DNA of 64,000 bases from Lautropia dentalis (GTDB lineage Bacteria; Pseudomonadota; Gammaproteobacteria; Burkholderiales; Burkholderiaceae_E): assembly GCF_003892345.1 (NCBI RefSeq), contig NZ_RRUE01000001.1:1938078-2002077 (forward strand), read 5' to 3'. The notes below the pieces were generated by a model. That model worked only from the letters and a program-made list of their open reading frames with translations, did not search any database and was not told where the DNA came from. Each line of letters begins with the position of its first letter. The stretch's first letter is position 1. The translations under genes and the position numbers were made by a program. This document shows positions 1 through 9,659 of the stretch, piece by piece.

Positions 1-743
1 CCGTCGGGCTGGCGGTCCAGCCGCTGGAGGGTGGTGTTCATCCGCATGTCGATGCCCTTCTCGCGGTAGGCCTCGACGATCAGGTCGGCCATCTGCACAT
101 CGAAACCGCGCAGCACGCGCGGCCCGCGGTGGATCTGCGTGACCTGTGCACCCAGCCCGCTGAAGATGCCGGCAAACTCTACGCCGATGTAGCCGCCCCC
201 CACCACGGCGATGCGACGCGGAAACTCGGGCAGATCGAAAACCTCGTTGGAGCTGATGGCCAGTTCCACGCCGGGCAGGTCGTCCGGCATCACCGGCTCA
301 CCGCCCGTGGCAATGAGAATGTCCCTGCTGCTGACGGTTTTCCTGCCGTCGGCCGTGGTGATTTCCAGCTGGTTGGGGCCCAGGAAGCGGGCGTAACCGG
401 CAAAACGCTGGACACCGGCCTTGTCGAGGTTGCCCGAATAGGCACCTTCGAGGCGGGTGATTTCGGCATTCTTGGCGGCCACCAGTTTCTTCCAGTCGAA
501 ATGGACCTCCGGCACTTCCCAGCCGAAGCCGCGGCTTTCGGCAAAACCCTGCGGAAAGCGCGAGGCGAACACCAGCAGCTTCTTGGGCACGCAGCCACGA
601 ATGACACAGGTACCGCCATAGCGGAAGCCCTCGGCAATGCCCACGCGGGCGCCATGCTGGGCCGCGATGCGGGCGGCGCGTACGCCCCCCGAACCGCCAC
701 CGATGACGAAGAGATCGAAGTCGAATTGCTGTTCTGCGGTCAT
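1..743 (-). CDS. gor: Glutathione reductase (C-terminal part beyond the left edge)
   Basis: FAD- and NADPH-dependent reduction of glutathione disulphide in the cytoplasm. Reading leftwards from the ATG at 743, the protein starts MTAEQQFDFDLFVIGGGSGG, an FAD-binding GxGxxG fold. The redox-active disulphide motif GGTCVIRGCVPKK follows near residue 45. A second nucleotide-binding motif, GGGYIGVEFAG, near residue 175 would bind NADPH. CVxRGCVPKK is the glutathione reductase form of the disulphide motif, which argues against dihydrolipoamide or mercuric reductase. About 248 of the usual 450 residues are present; the dimerisation domain lies outside the window. The upp gene ends 17 bases upstream on the same strand, so the two may be co-transcribed. 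Confidence 0.9.
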   Translation of the reverse strand, partial: MTAEQQFDFDLFVIGGGSGGVRAARIAAQHGARVGIAEGFRYGGTCVIRGCVPKKLLVFASRFPQGFAESRGFGWEVPEVHFDWKKLVAAKNAEITRLEGAYSGNLDKAGVQRFAGYARFLGPNQLEITTADGRKTVSSRDILIATGGEPVMPDDLPGVELAISSNEVFDLPEFPRRIAVVGGGYIGVEFAGIFSGLGAQVTQIHRGPRVLRGFDVQMADLIVEAYREKGIDMRMNTTLQRLDRQPD

Positions 744-759
744 GCGGGAATCCTGTGGG

Positions 760-1395
760 TTATTTGGTACCGAATATCCGGTCGCCGGCATCGCCCAGGC
801 CGGGCAGGATGTAGCCGTGATCGTTCAGGCAGCGGTCCACCGCTGCGGTGAAGACGGGCACATCGGGGTGGGCCTTCGTGAAGGTGTCGATGCCTTCCGG
901 GGCGGCCAGCAGGCAGACGAACTTGATCGAGCGCGGCTTCGTTTCCTTGATGCGCGAGACGGCCGCCACGGCCGAGTGACCGGTGGCCAGCATGGGATCG
1001 ACGACGATCACGTCACGCTCGTCCAGCTCCGGTGGCATCTTGAAGTAGTATTCGACGGCCTGCAGCGTTTTCGGGTCGCGGTACAGGCCGATGTGACCGA
1101 CGCGGGCGCCCGGCACGATGGCCAGAAAACCATCCAGAATGCCACTGCCGGCCCGCAGGATCGAGACCAGGCACAGTTTCTTGCCGTCGATCAGGCGGGA
1201 CTGCATGGTCTCCAGCGGGGTTTCGATGGTGACTTCGTGCATGGGCATGTCGCGCAGCACTTCATAGGCCAGCAGCGCACTCAGCTCGCCCAGCAGGCGG
1301 CGGAAGTTGGCGGTGCTGGTTTCGGCCCGGCGCATCAGGGTGAGTTTGTGCTGGACCAGCGGGTGATCGACAACCGTGACGTTGGCACGATCCAT
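760..1395 (-). CDS. upp: Uracil phosphoribosyltransferase
   Basis: Converts uracil and PRPP to UMP in the pyrimidine salvage pathway. The protein has 211 residues, the usual length for the family (about 208-212). The PRPP-binding loop reads [12 protein letters not shown] near residue 130. The family C-terminus [13 protein letters not shown], which contacts uracil, is intact. The start [18 protein letters not shown] matches the family N-terminus. It lies directly upstream of gor on the same strand, with a 16-base gap, and is divergent from the mnmC-like gene. Confidence 0.96.
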   Translation of the reverse strand: MDRANVTVVDHPLVQHKLTLMRRAETSTANFRRLLGELSALLAYEVLRDMPMHEVTIETPLETMQSRLIDGKKLCLVSILRAGSGILDGFLAIVPGARVGHIGLYRDPKTLQAVEYYFKMPPELDERDVIVVDPMLATGHSAVAAVSRIKETKPRSIKFVCLLAAPEGIDTFTKAHPDVPVFTAAVDRCLNDHGYILPGLGDAGDRIFGTK

Positions 1396-1679
1396 GGCAG
1401 TATGGGCTCCTGGAATGTCCTGGAATGTGAATGCGCCCCCGGGGAAACGCCGTCGAAGTGCCGCAGGACCTTTGCAGAGGCTTCAAGGGCCTTTGCGGGA
1501 TTGCCCGGGCCGGCAGGCGGCGCAGAACGCCGGCGCGGACGACCTTGCAGGGGCGCCTGCCCGGGCGGCACGGTTTTTCGGGGGCTCAGGGTAAACCATG
1601 AAAGACTAGCACGGATCGGGTACTGGTGCAGGTACCTGGTGTGGCGGATGCTTCCGGTGCCCGGACAGCGGAGATTCAG

Positions 1680-3176
1680 ATGCAGCATGTGGTGGTGATT
1701 GGCGGTGGCCTGGCGGGCTGTGCGCTGGCCGAGGCGTTTTCCCGCCGGGGCTGGCAGGTGACGGTGCTGGAGGCCCGCGACCGGCTGGGCGGTGCGGTGG
1801 CCGGGCTGCCGCTGATAGCCCAGCATCCGGCACTCACGCCGGATTTCGATCTGCGCAGCCGGCTGCTGGTGACGGCGCTGCAGCAGCATGCCCGGTTGCG
1901 GGCCGGACCGGCAGCCGATCTGGCGCCGGCTTTCGAGGTCTGCGGGCGGCTGCAGCCGATGGATGCCGCGCGGGCCGCACGCTGCGTGGCCCACGTGGCG
2001 GCCCCGGTGGCGCAGGTCTGGCGGGCTGCTTCCCTTCCGATGGCAGCTTCCCCTGTGATGGCGGCATTGCACCAGACCGGCCCTGCCGGCCAGGGATCCC
2101 GTACCGTGCGGGATGAGCTGCCGCCCGATGTGCCCGGGCAGCCTGCACAGGCCGGCATCTGGTTCCCCGGTTGTGCGGCGGTGTCGCCGGCACGCTGGTG
2201 GCAGCAGGTACGGCAGCGGCCGCAGGTGACGGTCCGGCTGGGTGTGAAGGTGGGGCGGATCCGGGAGCATGCGCCCCGGGAGGGCGCGCCGGCACCGTTT
2301 TGCTGGCAGGTGTTCGACACGGCCGGTGCGCTGCTGGCCCGGGCCGATGTCGTGGTGCTGGCCTGCCAGCTGGACAGTTTTGCGCTGGCGGACATGCAGG
2401 AGGCCGATCATGGCCGGCTGCGCCTGAGTGCCGCCTGTGCATGGACGGCCCGGGCCGACGGTGGCTCCCGGGATGAGGACCCTGGCCACCCTGCCCTGTT
2501 GCCCATGGTGGGCGGGAAAGGTCTCGTACTGACGCGGCCGGGGAGCTTCTGGCTGCGTTCGGACGAGGCCCATCGGCACTGGCTGGACACCGGGGTGTTG
2601 CCCGCCGCCGTGTACTGGCCGGGTCCGGCGAACGCGGCTGCTCCGGATGAGGCGGGGCCTGATGCCGGGGAAGGCATGCCCACATGCGCCGTTACCGGCC
2701 GTGAAATGTCGTGCGGCACCGTTGCGCAGGGTTCCACCCCATGGGGAGGTGCTGCGGGGGGCTCCTCCGCATGGGATGACGACGCGCTGCAGGACTATCT
2801 GTCGCGCCCCGAATCGTGGCTGCAGGGGCCGGTCGGTGAGCGACTGCAGCTGCGTGACAACCTGCCGATGATCGGCCGGGCACCGGACCTCGTGGCCATT
2901 GCCGCGCAGGCCGATGCGCTGGCACGCAACGACCGGCTGCCGGTGCCGCGGCGGGCGGGGCTGCACATCCTGACCGGCATGGCTGGCCGGGGGGCGCTGT
3001 ATGCCGCCATCGGCGCCGAGATGATCGCGGCCGACGCCTGCGGCGAGCCGCCGGTGGTGGAGGCCACACTGGCCCGTGCCGTGGATCCGGCCCGTTTCAT
3101 CAAGCGCCGGCTGCAGCGGGCGTGGAGCCGGAGGGACTCATCTGGCGCCAGTGGTTCTGCCTTTGCCGACAGATGA
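1680..3176 (+). CDS. mnmC: FAD-dependent oxidoreductase resembling the MnmC C-terminal domain
   Basis: Probable cmnm5s2U34 tRNA oxidoreductase, the FAD half of MnmC, which removes the carboxymethyl group during wobble-uridine modification. The protein starts MQHVVVIGGGLAGCALAEAF, an FAD-binding fold. The C-terminal half has DNLPMIGRAPD, and the end reads AVDPARFIKRRL, a close match to the AVDPARF ending of MnmC. The N-terminal methyltransferase half of bifunctional MnmC is absent. I chose the ATG at 1680, which has GGAG about eight bases upstream, over an in-frame GTG at 1626. Residues about 320-370 are a low-complexity insert not expected in the family. Another DAO-family oxidoreductase is possible. 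It converges on purL. Confidence 0.7.
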   Translation: MQHVVVIGGGLAGCALAEAFSRRGWQVTVLEARDRLGGAVAGLPLIAQHPALTPDFDLRSRLLVTALQQHARLRAGPAADLAPAFEVCGRLQPMDAARAARCVAHVAAPVAQVWRAASLPMAASPVMAALHQTGPAGQGSRTVRDELPPDVPGQPAQAGIWFPGCAAVSPARWWQQVRQRPQVTVRLGVKVGRIREHAPREGAPAPFCWQVFDTAGALLARADVVVLACQLDSFALADMQEADHGRLRLSAACAWTARADGGSRDEDPGHPALLPMVGGKGLVLTRPGSFWLRSDEAHRHWLDTGVLPAAVYWPGPANAAAPDEAGPDAGEGMPTCAVTGREMSCGTVAQGSTPWGGAAGGSSAWDDDALQDYLSRPESWLQGPVGERLQLRDNLPMIGRAPDLVAIAAQADALARNDRLPVPRRAGLHILTGMAGRGALYAAIGAEMIAADACGEPPVVEATLARAVDPARFIKRRLQRAWSRRDSSGASGSAFADR

Positions 3177-3284
3177 TGTCTTCAGGCGCTCATCCCGGTT
3201 CGGGGTCCAGAGCGCCCGCAGATTTGTGCAGAGATTCCTCTGCGGTGCTTCATCCCGATCCCGGGGCCGCCCGGAGGGCATCCA

Positions 3285-6200
3285 TTACCCGAACTGCCGC
3301 CGCGCGTTGTGCCACAGACGCATCCACGGCGAGTGATCCAGGCCGCTGTCGCGCAGCTCGCGCGGTGCCCACGACCACTGCGCCAGACGGAATACCCGCT
3401 CGGGGTGCGGCATCATGATGGTGGCGCGGCCGTCGGCGCTGGCAAAGCCCGTCACCCCCTGCGGTGAGCCGTTGGGGTTCAGCGGATAGGTCTCGGTGGC
3501 CTGGCCCAGGCCATCGACGAAGCCCAGCGCCGGGTGGGCGGCAGCCATGCGTGCGGCCAGTGCGTCGGTGGTGCCTGTGCCGGTCTCGCCACCCTCCCTG
3601 TCCAGGCCGAAATCGGCCCGGCCCTCGCCGTGCGAGACGACGATGGGCAGCCGGTCACCGGCCATGCCGTCCAGCCACAGGGAGGGGGAAGACAGGATTT
3701 CCACGCTGGACAGGCGCCCTTCGTACTGCTCGGAACGGTTGCGTACGAAGCGCGGCCAGGCGTCGGCCCCCGGAATCAGCCCCTTCAGGTGCGAGAGCAT
3801 CTGGCAGCCGTTGCACACGCCCAGCGACAGTGTGTCGGGGCGGGCAAAGAAGGCGGCAAAGGCATCGGCCAGCTGCGGGCTGAACAGGATGGTGCGCGCC
3901 CAGCCGGCACCGGCACCCAGCACATCGCCGTAGGAGAAGCCGCCGCAGGCCACCAGTGCCTGGAAGGTGGCCAGATCGTGGCGGCCGGCGATCAGGTCGC
4001 TCATGTGCACGTCGAAGGCGTCGAAGCCGGCCAGGTCGAAGGCCGCCGCCATTTCGCGCTGGCTGTTGACGCCCTGCTCGCGCAGGATGGCCACGCGCGG
4101 CCGCTTGCCGCCGACCGCCGGAACCGGCATGTTGCGCCAGGCCTCGCGGGAGGCGTCGGACAGGTGCACCGACAGCGGTGCGGGATCGTCGCGGGTGGCC
4201 CCTTCCAGCGCAAAGGCTTCAGCCGTGCAGGCCGGATTGTCGCGCAGGCTGGCGATGCGATGGCTGGTCTCGGACCACGCCTGCTGCAGCGTGGTACGCG
4301 GCAGGCTCAGCAGGCATTTGCCGTCGTTGTGGACCTCGATGGTGTCCTGGGCGTTGGGCGTGCCCACCACGTGCGAGTGCACCGACAGGCCGTGGGCGCG
4401 CAACAGGCCCAGCAGGGTGTCGCGCTGGGCACGGGTGGTCTGCAGCAGTACGCCCGGCTCCTCGTTGAACAGGGCACGCAGCACCCGGGCCTGCCGCAGT
4501 TCGGCCACCTGTTCGGTGCGGATCTTGAAGTCGCCGGCATCGGCCGTGAACGGGTCGATGGTCAGCATGTCGAGCTGCAGCGACACGCCGCAGTGGCCGG
4601 CAAAGGCCATCTCGCAGGCGGTGGCGAAGAGGCCGCCGTCGGAGCGGTCGTGGTACGCCAGCAGCAGGCCCTGGGCCTGCGCCTCGCGCACGGCATCCCA
4701 CAGCCGGACGAGCAGCTGCGGATCGTCCAGATCCGGGGCGGCATCGCCGGTGCGGCCGGTGATCTGCGCCAGTGCCGAACCGCCCAGGCGCTGGTTGCCG
4801 GCACCCAGATCGACCAGCACGAAGCAGGTCTGCAGGTCGGCGCTGATCTCGGGGGTGAGCGCACGGCGCACGTCGCTGACCGGGGTGTGGGCGGTGACGA
4901 TCAGCGAGACGGGCGAGCCGACTTCCACGGCCTGTTCACCATCCTGCCAGCGGGCACGCATGGACAGCGAATCCTTGCCCACCGGGATGCTGATGCCCAG
5001 ATCGATGCACAGCCGGCTGGCGGCCTGTACGGCGGCGTAGAGGGCGGCGTCTTGTCCGGCGCTGCCGGCGTTGGCCATCCAGTTGGCCGAGAGCTTCGTC
5101 TGGCGCAGGTCGTCCGGCACGGCCGACAGCAGGTTGGTCAGCGATTCGGCAATGGCCAGACGCGAGGCGGCGGCGGCATCCAGCACGGCCACCGGCGTGC
5201 GCTCGCCCATGGAGAGTGCATCGCCGTGGTGGTTGCGGTAGTCCAGCAGACCCACGGCGCAGTCGGCCACCGGCACCTGCCACGGGCCGACCATCGGGTC
5301 GCGCACCGACAGGCCACCGACGGTCCGGTCGGCAATGGTGATCAGGAAGCTCTTGCTGGCCACGGCCGGCAGCTGCAGGATCTGCATGGCCAGCGTGTCG
5401 AGGTTCAGTTCGGCCAGTTCCATGCCGGGCAGTTCGCCGGCTGCGGGGGTCCGGCCCTCGCGGCGCAGCTTCGGCGACTTGCCGAACAGCACGCTCATGT
5501 CGATGTCCACGGCGGGGGCCTCACCGGGGCTGGCCAGCTTCAGGTGTTCGGCGTCGGTGACGGTGCCGACCACGGCCATCGGGCAGCGCTCGCGCGCGCA
5601 CAGGGCCTGCAGCTCGGGCAGACGTGCCGGATCGATGCCCAGTACATAGCGTTCCTGCGACTCGTTGCACCAGATTTCGGCCGGCGACATGCCGCTCTCG
5701 GCCACCGGGATGCGGGAGAGATCGAAATCGGCCCCTTTGCCGGCATCGTGCGCCAGTTCCGGGAAGGCATTGGACAGACCCCCTGCCCCCACGTCGTGGA
5801 TGGACAGGATCGGGTTGTGCTCGCCCATGGCGCGGCAGGCATTGATGACTTCCTGCGCGCGGCGCTCCATTTCGGGGTTGGCACGCTGCACCGAGGCAAA
5901 GTCCAGCTCGGCGGCATTGCTGCCCACGCCCATGCTGGAGGCTGCTCCGCCACCCAGACCGATGCGCATGCCCGGACCGCCCAGCTGCACCATCAGGGTA
6001 CCGGCCGGCAGCGGGCGTTTGGTCTGGTGGCGGGCATCCACCGAGCCCACGCCACCGGCGATCATGATGGGTTTGTGGTAGCCCCAGCCGGACAGGGCGG
6101 AGACGTCCCTGCCCTGCACGGCAGCGGTCTTTCCGGCCTGCGCACTGCCTGTCGCGGCAGCATGCTTCGGTTGCAGTGGTGTTTCGAAGGTCCGGAAATA

Positions 6201-7478
6201 GCCCAGCAGGTTCGGGCGGCCGAACTCGTTGTTGAAGGCAGCGCCGCCCAGCGGCCCCTCGATCATGATCGAGAGCGGCGTGGCCAGGGTGGGCGGACGG
6301 CTGTTGGCCGCCTCCCAGGGCTGTTCCCAGCCGGGAATGCGCAGGTTCGAGACCGTGAAGCCGGTCAGGCCGTAGCGCGGGGTGCCACCGCGGCCGGTGG
6401 CGCCCTCGTCACGGATCTCGCCGCCGCTGCCGGTGGCTGCCCCCGGGTGCGGGGCGATGGCGGTGGGGTGATTGTGCGTTTCGACCTTCAGCAGGCGGTG
6501 CACCGGGGTATCGGTCCAGCGGTACTGGCCGGTGGCCGGATCGGGCGCCCAGCTTTGCTGCGTGCCGCCCTCGAGAATGGCGGCATTGTCGGAATACGCC
6601 ACCACGGTGCCCTGCGGATGGGTCTTGTGGGTATCGCGGATCAGGCCGAACAGGGATTTTTCCTGCGGCTGGCCGTCGATGACGAAATCGGCGTTGAAGA
6701 TCTTGTGGCGGCAGTGCTCGGAGTTGGCCTGCGCGAACATCATCAGCTCGACATCGGTCGGGTCGCGGCCCAGGTCGCTGTAGGTGCGGGCCAGATAGTC
6801 GATCTCGTCGGCCGACAGGGCCAGGCCCAGGCGGGTGTTGGCGGCCCGCAGTGCGGCACCGGCATCATCGCCCAGGGGCACCGCGATCAGCGGCACGGGG
6901 GCGTGTTCGGCAAAGAGCTTTGCCGGGTCCGGTGCTTCGGTGAACCAGCTCTCGGTCATCGGGTCGTGCAGGCAGGCGGCCAGCTGGGCGAGGCGTTCGG
7001 CCGGATAGTCCCTTGCCTTGCTGCCGCCCAGCAGGCCATGCCTGAAGCCCAGCTGGTAGCGGATGCCGCGCTCGATGCGTGTCACGTCGCCAAAGCCCGC
7101 ATGCTGCAGGATGTCGATGGCCTTGGATGACCAGGGTGACAGCGTGCCCTGCCGGGCCGTGACCCAGAGGGAGCGCTGGTGCTTGCCGTCGGTGTCAAGG
7201 GGGGCGGGCTGGTCGTCGACCAGCTGCTGCAGGCGGGCCAGCCGGTCGCCTTCGGGTGGTGTCGCGGCCGGATCCTGTCCGGAGCATGGGGTGCCACCCT
7301 GCCCGGCCGCTGCGGCCTTGCCGCCTGACCCGGCCCGGATTGCGAGGGGGTAGAACCATTCGGCCCCGATGCTTTCGATGTTTTCGTCGATGGCCTGCAG
7401 CCGCGCAAGCAGTGCCTGGGCGCGGAAGGGGCTCAGGGCCTGCCCACCGGGCAGCGTTTGATAGGGTGTGGCGCTCAT
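3285..7478 (-). CDS. purL: Phosphoribosylformylglycinamidine synthase
   Basis: Converts FGAR, glutamine and ATP to FGAM in purine biosynthesis. This is the large, single-chain form (about 1,397 residues). The N-terminal FGAM-synthase part carries [19 protein letters not shown] and a glycine-rich [16 protein letters not shown] stretch. The C-terminal glutaminase has the nucleophile in [13 protein letters not shown] and the catalytic histidine in [10 protein letters not shown] took the ATG at 7478 ([12 protein letters not shown]); a TTG at 7514 is in frame but adds residues not typical of the family. A small Gly/Ala-rich insert sits near residue 60. It stands alone, convergent with the mnmC-like gene. 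Confidence 0.96.
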   Translation of the reverse strand: MSATPYQTLPGGQALSPFRAQALLARLQAIDENIESIGAEWFYPLAIRAGSGGKAAAAGQGGTPCSGQDPAATPPEGDRLARLQQLVDDQPAPLDTDGKHQRSLWVTARQGTLSPWSSKAIDILQHAGFGDVTRIERGIRYQLGFRHGLLGGSKARDYPAERLAQLAACLHDPMTESWFTEAPDPAKLFAEHAPVPLIAVPLGDDAGAALRAANTRLGLALSADEIDYLARTYSDLGRDPTDVELMMFAQANSEHCRHKIFNADFVIDGQPQEKSLFGLIRDTHKTHPQGTVVAYSDNAAILEGGTQQSWAPDPATGQYRWTDTPVHRLLKVETHNHPTAIAPHPGAATGSGGEIRDEGATGRGGTPRYGLTGFTVSNLRIPGWEQPWEAANSRPPTLATPLSIMIEGPLGGAAFNNEFGRPNLLGYFRTFETPLQPKHAAATGSAQAGKTAAVQGRDVSALSGWGYHKPIMIAGGVGSVDARHQTKRPLPAGTLMVQLGGPGMRIGLGGGAASSMGVGSNAAELDFASVQRANPEMERRAQEVINACRAMGEHNPILSIHDVGAGGLSNAFPELAHDAGKGADFDLSRIPVAESGMSPAEIWCNESQERYVLGIDPARLPELQALCARERCPMAVVGTVTDAEHLKLASPGEAPAVDIDMSVLFGKSPKLRREGRTPAAGELPGMELAELNLDTLAMQILQLPAVASKSFLITIADRTVGGLSVRDPMVGPWQVPVADCAVGLLDYRNHHGDALSMGERTPVAVLDAAAASRLAIAESLTNLLSAVPDDLRQTKLSANWMANAGSAGQDAALYAAVQAASRLCIDLGISIPVGKDSLSMRARWQDGEQAVEVGSPVSLIVTAHTPVSDVRRALTPEISADLQTCFVLVDLGAGNQRLGGSALAQITGRTGDAAPDLDDPQLLVRLWDAVREAQAQGLLLAYHDRSDGGLFATACEMAFAGHCGVSLQLDMLTIDPFTADAGDFKIRTEQVAELRQARVLRALFNEEPGVLLQTTRAQRDTLLGLLRAHGLSVHSHVVGTPNAQDTIEVHNDGKCLLSLPRTTLQQAWSETSHRIASLRDNPACTAEAFALEGATRDDPAPLSVHLSDASREAWRNMPVPAVGGKRPRVAILREQGVNSQREMAAAFDLAGFDAFDVHMSDLIAGRHDLATFQALVACGGFSYGDVLGAGAGWARTILFSPQLADAFAAFFARPDTLSLGVCNGCQMLSHLKGLIPGADAWPRFVRNRSEQYEGRLSSVEILSSPSLWLDGMAGDRLPIVVSHGEGRADFGLDREGGETGTGTTDALAARMAAAHPALGFVDGLGQATETYPLNPNGSPQGVTGFASADGRATIMMPHPERVFRLAQWSWAPRELRDSGLDHSPWMRLWHNARRQFG

Positions 7479-7526
7479 GGATCCGGACCGGGTGGTGTGT
7501 GCAAAACTCTGCAAACGGGGATTATA

Positions 7527-7762
7527 GAGCGTGTCATGGGCTCGTCCGGTCCCGCATCGCCCTTCTCCCGGTGTGCGCTGCCCGATACCCGGGTCGTGGA
7601 ATTCCCAATGGATTCAGGGTATTGCCAGCCCGGAGGGAAACCACCTCCAGACGCGCATGACTGTGCTGGCAGTGCCTTGACGCCGTCAAGGATTCTGCGG
7701 TCCTGTCGCCCTGTCCTGCACGCCCGGAGGGGCGCGGGGATGATGGGTTCTTGACACGTTCA
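7527..7762. repeat. Element B copy 1 (short inverted-repeat element, diverged)
   Basis: This fills about half of the gene-free stretch between purL and gdhA. The left end reads GAGCGTGTCATGGGCTCGTC and the right end is its imperfect reverse complement, ending GACACGTTC. The interior matches the reverse strand of the well-preserved copy at 40553-40821, for example GCGCATGACTG, GGCAGTGCCTTGA, GGATTCTGCGG and TCCTGCACGCCC. No coding potential is visible. The remainder, 7763-8048, would hold the gdhA promoter; I see no further structure in it. Confidence 0.65.
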
Positions 7763-8048
7763 AGGCCCGCCCTGGCCGTGCGCTGCCGGTGCTGGTTGCC
7801 CTGTCCGGCAAAAGGCCAGCCTCTGCCTGTGCACGGCATCTGCCAGCATCCGGCGCGTCTGTCGGCATCACGGCGTCTGCCGGCAACATGGTCGAAGCCG
7901 GTGCGCAGAGGAACAGGAATGCGCATCGCGTTACCAGAAACGCGATGCCAGAAAAAGACAGCTTCCCGAATGGGTCCGATTCGCGGGATGCTTCATTTCG
8001 CGGACAGCGGTAGTATCGTGGTCTTCAACCACTGACGATGGAGACATC

Positions 8049-9320
8049 ATGTCGAAGCTGTCGTATCTCACGCCGCAATCTGGCAGCCCCTGGGATACCT
8101 ATCTGGCACAGGTCGACCAGGTCACGCCCCACCTCGGGCCGCTGGCCAAATGGGTCGAAACCCTCAAGAAACCCAAGCGTGCCCTGATCGTCGATATTCC
8201 GATCGAGCTGGACAATGGCACCGTGGCCCACTTCGAGGGCTACCGCGTGCAGCACAACGTCTCGCGCGGGCCCGGCAAGGGCGGCGTGCGCTATCACCCG
8301 GACGTGACACTGGAAGAGGTGATGGCACTCTCGGCATGGATGACCATCAAGAACGCCGCGGTCAACATCCCCTACGGCGGTGCCAAGGGCGGCATCCGCG
8401 TCGATCCGAAGAAACTCTCGGCCAACGAGCTGGAAAAACTCACCCGCCGCTACACCAGCGAGATCGGTGTGATCATCGGGCCGACCAAGGACATTCCGGC
8501 GCCTGACGTCAACACCAATGGCCAGATCATGGCCTGGATGATGGACACCTACTCCGCCAACCAGGGCGCCACCGTCACCGGCGTCGTCACCGGCAAGCCG
8601 GTCGAACTGGGCGGCTCGCTGGGTCGGGTCAAGGCCACGGGGCGCGGTGTGTATTTCACCACCCGCGAGTCGGCCCGCGAACTGGGCATTCCGCTCGAAG
8701 GGGCGAAGGTGGTCGTGCAGGGCTTCGGCAACGTGGGCGGCGTGGCCGCCGAGCTGCTGTCGCAGGCCGGCGCGAAGGTCATTGCCGTGCAGGATCACAC
8801 CGGTTCGGTGAAGAACGACAAGGGTCTGGACATCACCGCCCTGGCCGAACACGCCAGGAAAACCGGCGGTGTCAAGGGCTTTGCCGAAGCCGAGGCCATC
8901 GACAACGAGGATCTGTGGGGGCTGCCCTGCGACATCCTGGTGCCGGCCGCGCTGGAAGGCCAGGTCGACGAGAAACGCGCCGAACGCGTCAAGGCCCGGC
9001 TGGTGGTCGAGGGCGCCAACGGCCCGGTCACCAAGTCCGGCGACAAGGTGTTCAACGACCGCGGCATCACCGTGGTGCCGGACGTGATCGCCAACTCGGG
9101 CGGCGTGATCGTTTCGTACTTCGAATGGGTGCAGGACTTCTCCAGCTTCTTCTGGGGTGAAGACGAAATCAACCAGCGGCTGGAAGTCATCCAGCTCTCG
9201 GCCTTCCGCGACATCCAGAAACTGGCGAAGGAAAAAGGCGTCACGCTGCGTACCGCGGCCTACATCATCGCCTGCCAGCGGGTGCTGCAGGCCCGTGCCG
9301 AACGTGGCCTGTATCCATGA
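8049..9320 (+). CDS. gdhA: Glutamate dehydrogenase
   Basis: Interconverts glutamate with 2-oxoglutarate and ammonium using NAD(P). The protein has 423 residues, typical of the short hexameric class. It has the substrate and catalytic region [13 protein letters not shown] followed by [18 protein letters not shown], then a Rossmann domain with [16 protein letters not shown] near residue 225. The start MSKLSYLTP has GGAG about seven bases upstream. It ends in RAERGLYP, as in Burkholderiales homologues. The sequence alone does not settle NAD against NADP preference. A strong terminator-like hairpin follows at 9453-9505, so the gene is probably monocistronic. Confidence 0.93.
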   Translation: MSKLSYLTPQSGSPWDTYLAQVDQVTPHLGPLAKWVETLKKPKRALIVDIPIELDNGTVAHFEGYRVQHNVSRGPGKGGVRYHPDVTLEEVMALSAWMTIKNAAVNIPYGGAKGGIRVDPKKLSANELEKLTRRYTSEIGVIIGPTKDIPAPDVNTNGQIMAWMMDTYSANQGATVTGVVTGKPVELGGSLGRVKATGRGVYFTTRESARELGIPLEGAKVVVQGFGNVGGVAAELLSQAGAKVIAVQDHTGSVKNDKGLDITALAEHARKTGGVKGFAEAEAIDNEDLWGLPCDILVPAALEGQVDEKRAERVKARLVVEGANGPVTKSGDKVFNDRGITVVPDVIANSGGVIVSYFEWVQDFSSFFWGEDEINQRLEVIQLSAFRDIQKLAKEKGVTLRTAAYIIACQRVLQARAERGLYP

Positions 9321-9452
9321 TCCGCATGATGGCCTGAATCCTGCCGGCCGGTTCGCAACCGGCTGACGGACGCGGCGCATCCCTGCCGGTTCTGTTCCGG
9401 AAGACCTCGGGTCATCCGAGACCTCGTGTCATCCGGACGTGACCGGCCCCGG

Positions 9453-9505
9453 GCCCCTGCCTGGACGCGCCCTCCCCCGTGGGGGCACGTTCCGGGCAGG
9501 GGCTT
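9453..9505 (+). terminator. Long hairpin downstream of gdhA
   Basis: The outer arms GCCCCTGCC and GGCAGGGGC pair around an inner CCCCC-GT-GGGGG hairpin, followed by a T-rich run (TTTGTGTCTTTG). Position and structure fit an intrinsic terminator for gdhA. Confidence 0.6.
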
Positions 9506-9659
9506 TGTGTCTTTGCGTTCACGGCGTGCCCAGGGGCCTCGTGTCTGCCTGCGGGGGGCCGGGACCGTTGCCGGCAGTGGCATACTGTCAGGATGAAGGA
9601 AAAGCGCCTGCCGGTTTTTCGGCGGGGGTGTTTTCCGGTGTCTCTCTGGCGTCCGAATC

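Noticed and set aside
3534-7130. 1,198-codon open frame antisense to purL
   Set aside because: Its translation is Gly/Ala/His/Gln-rich with no family motif, and the opposite strand is an unmistakable purL. High GC keeps stop codons rare in antisense frames.
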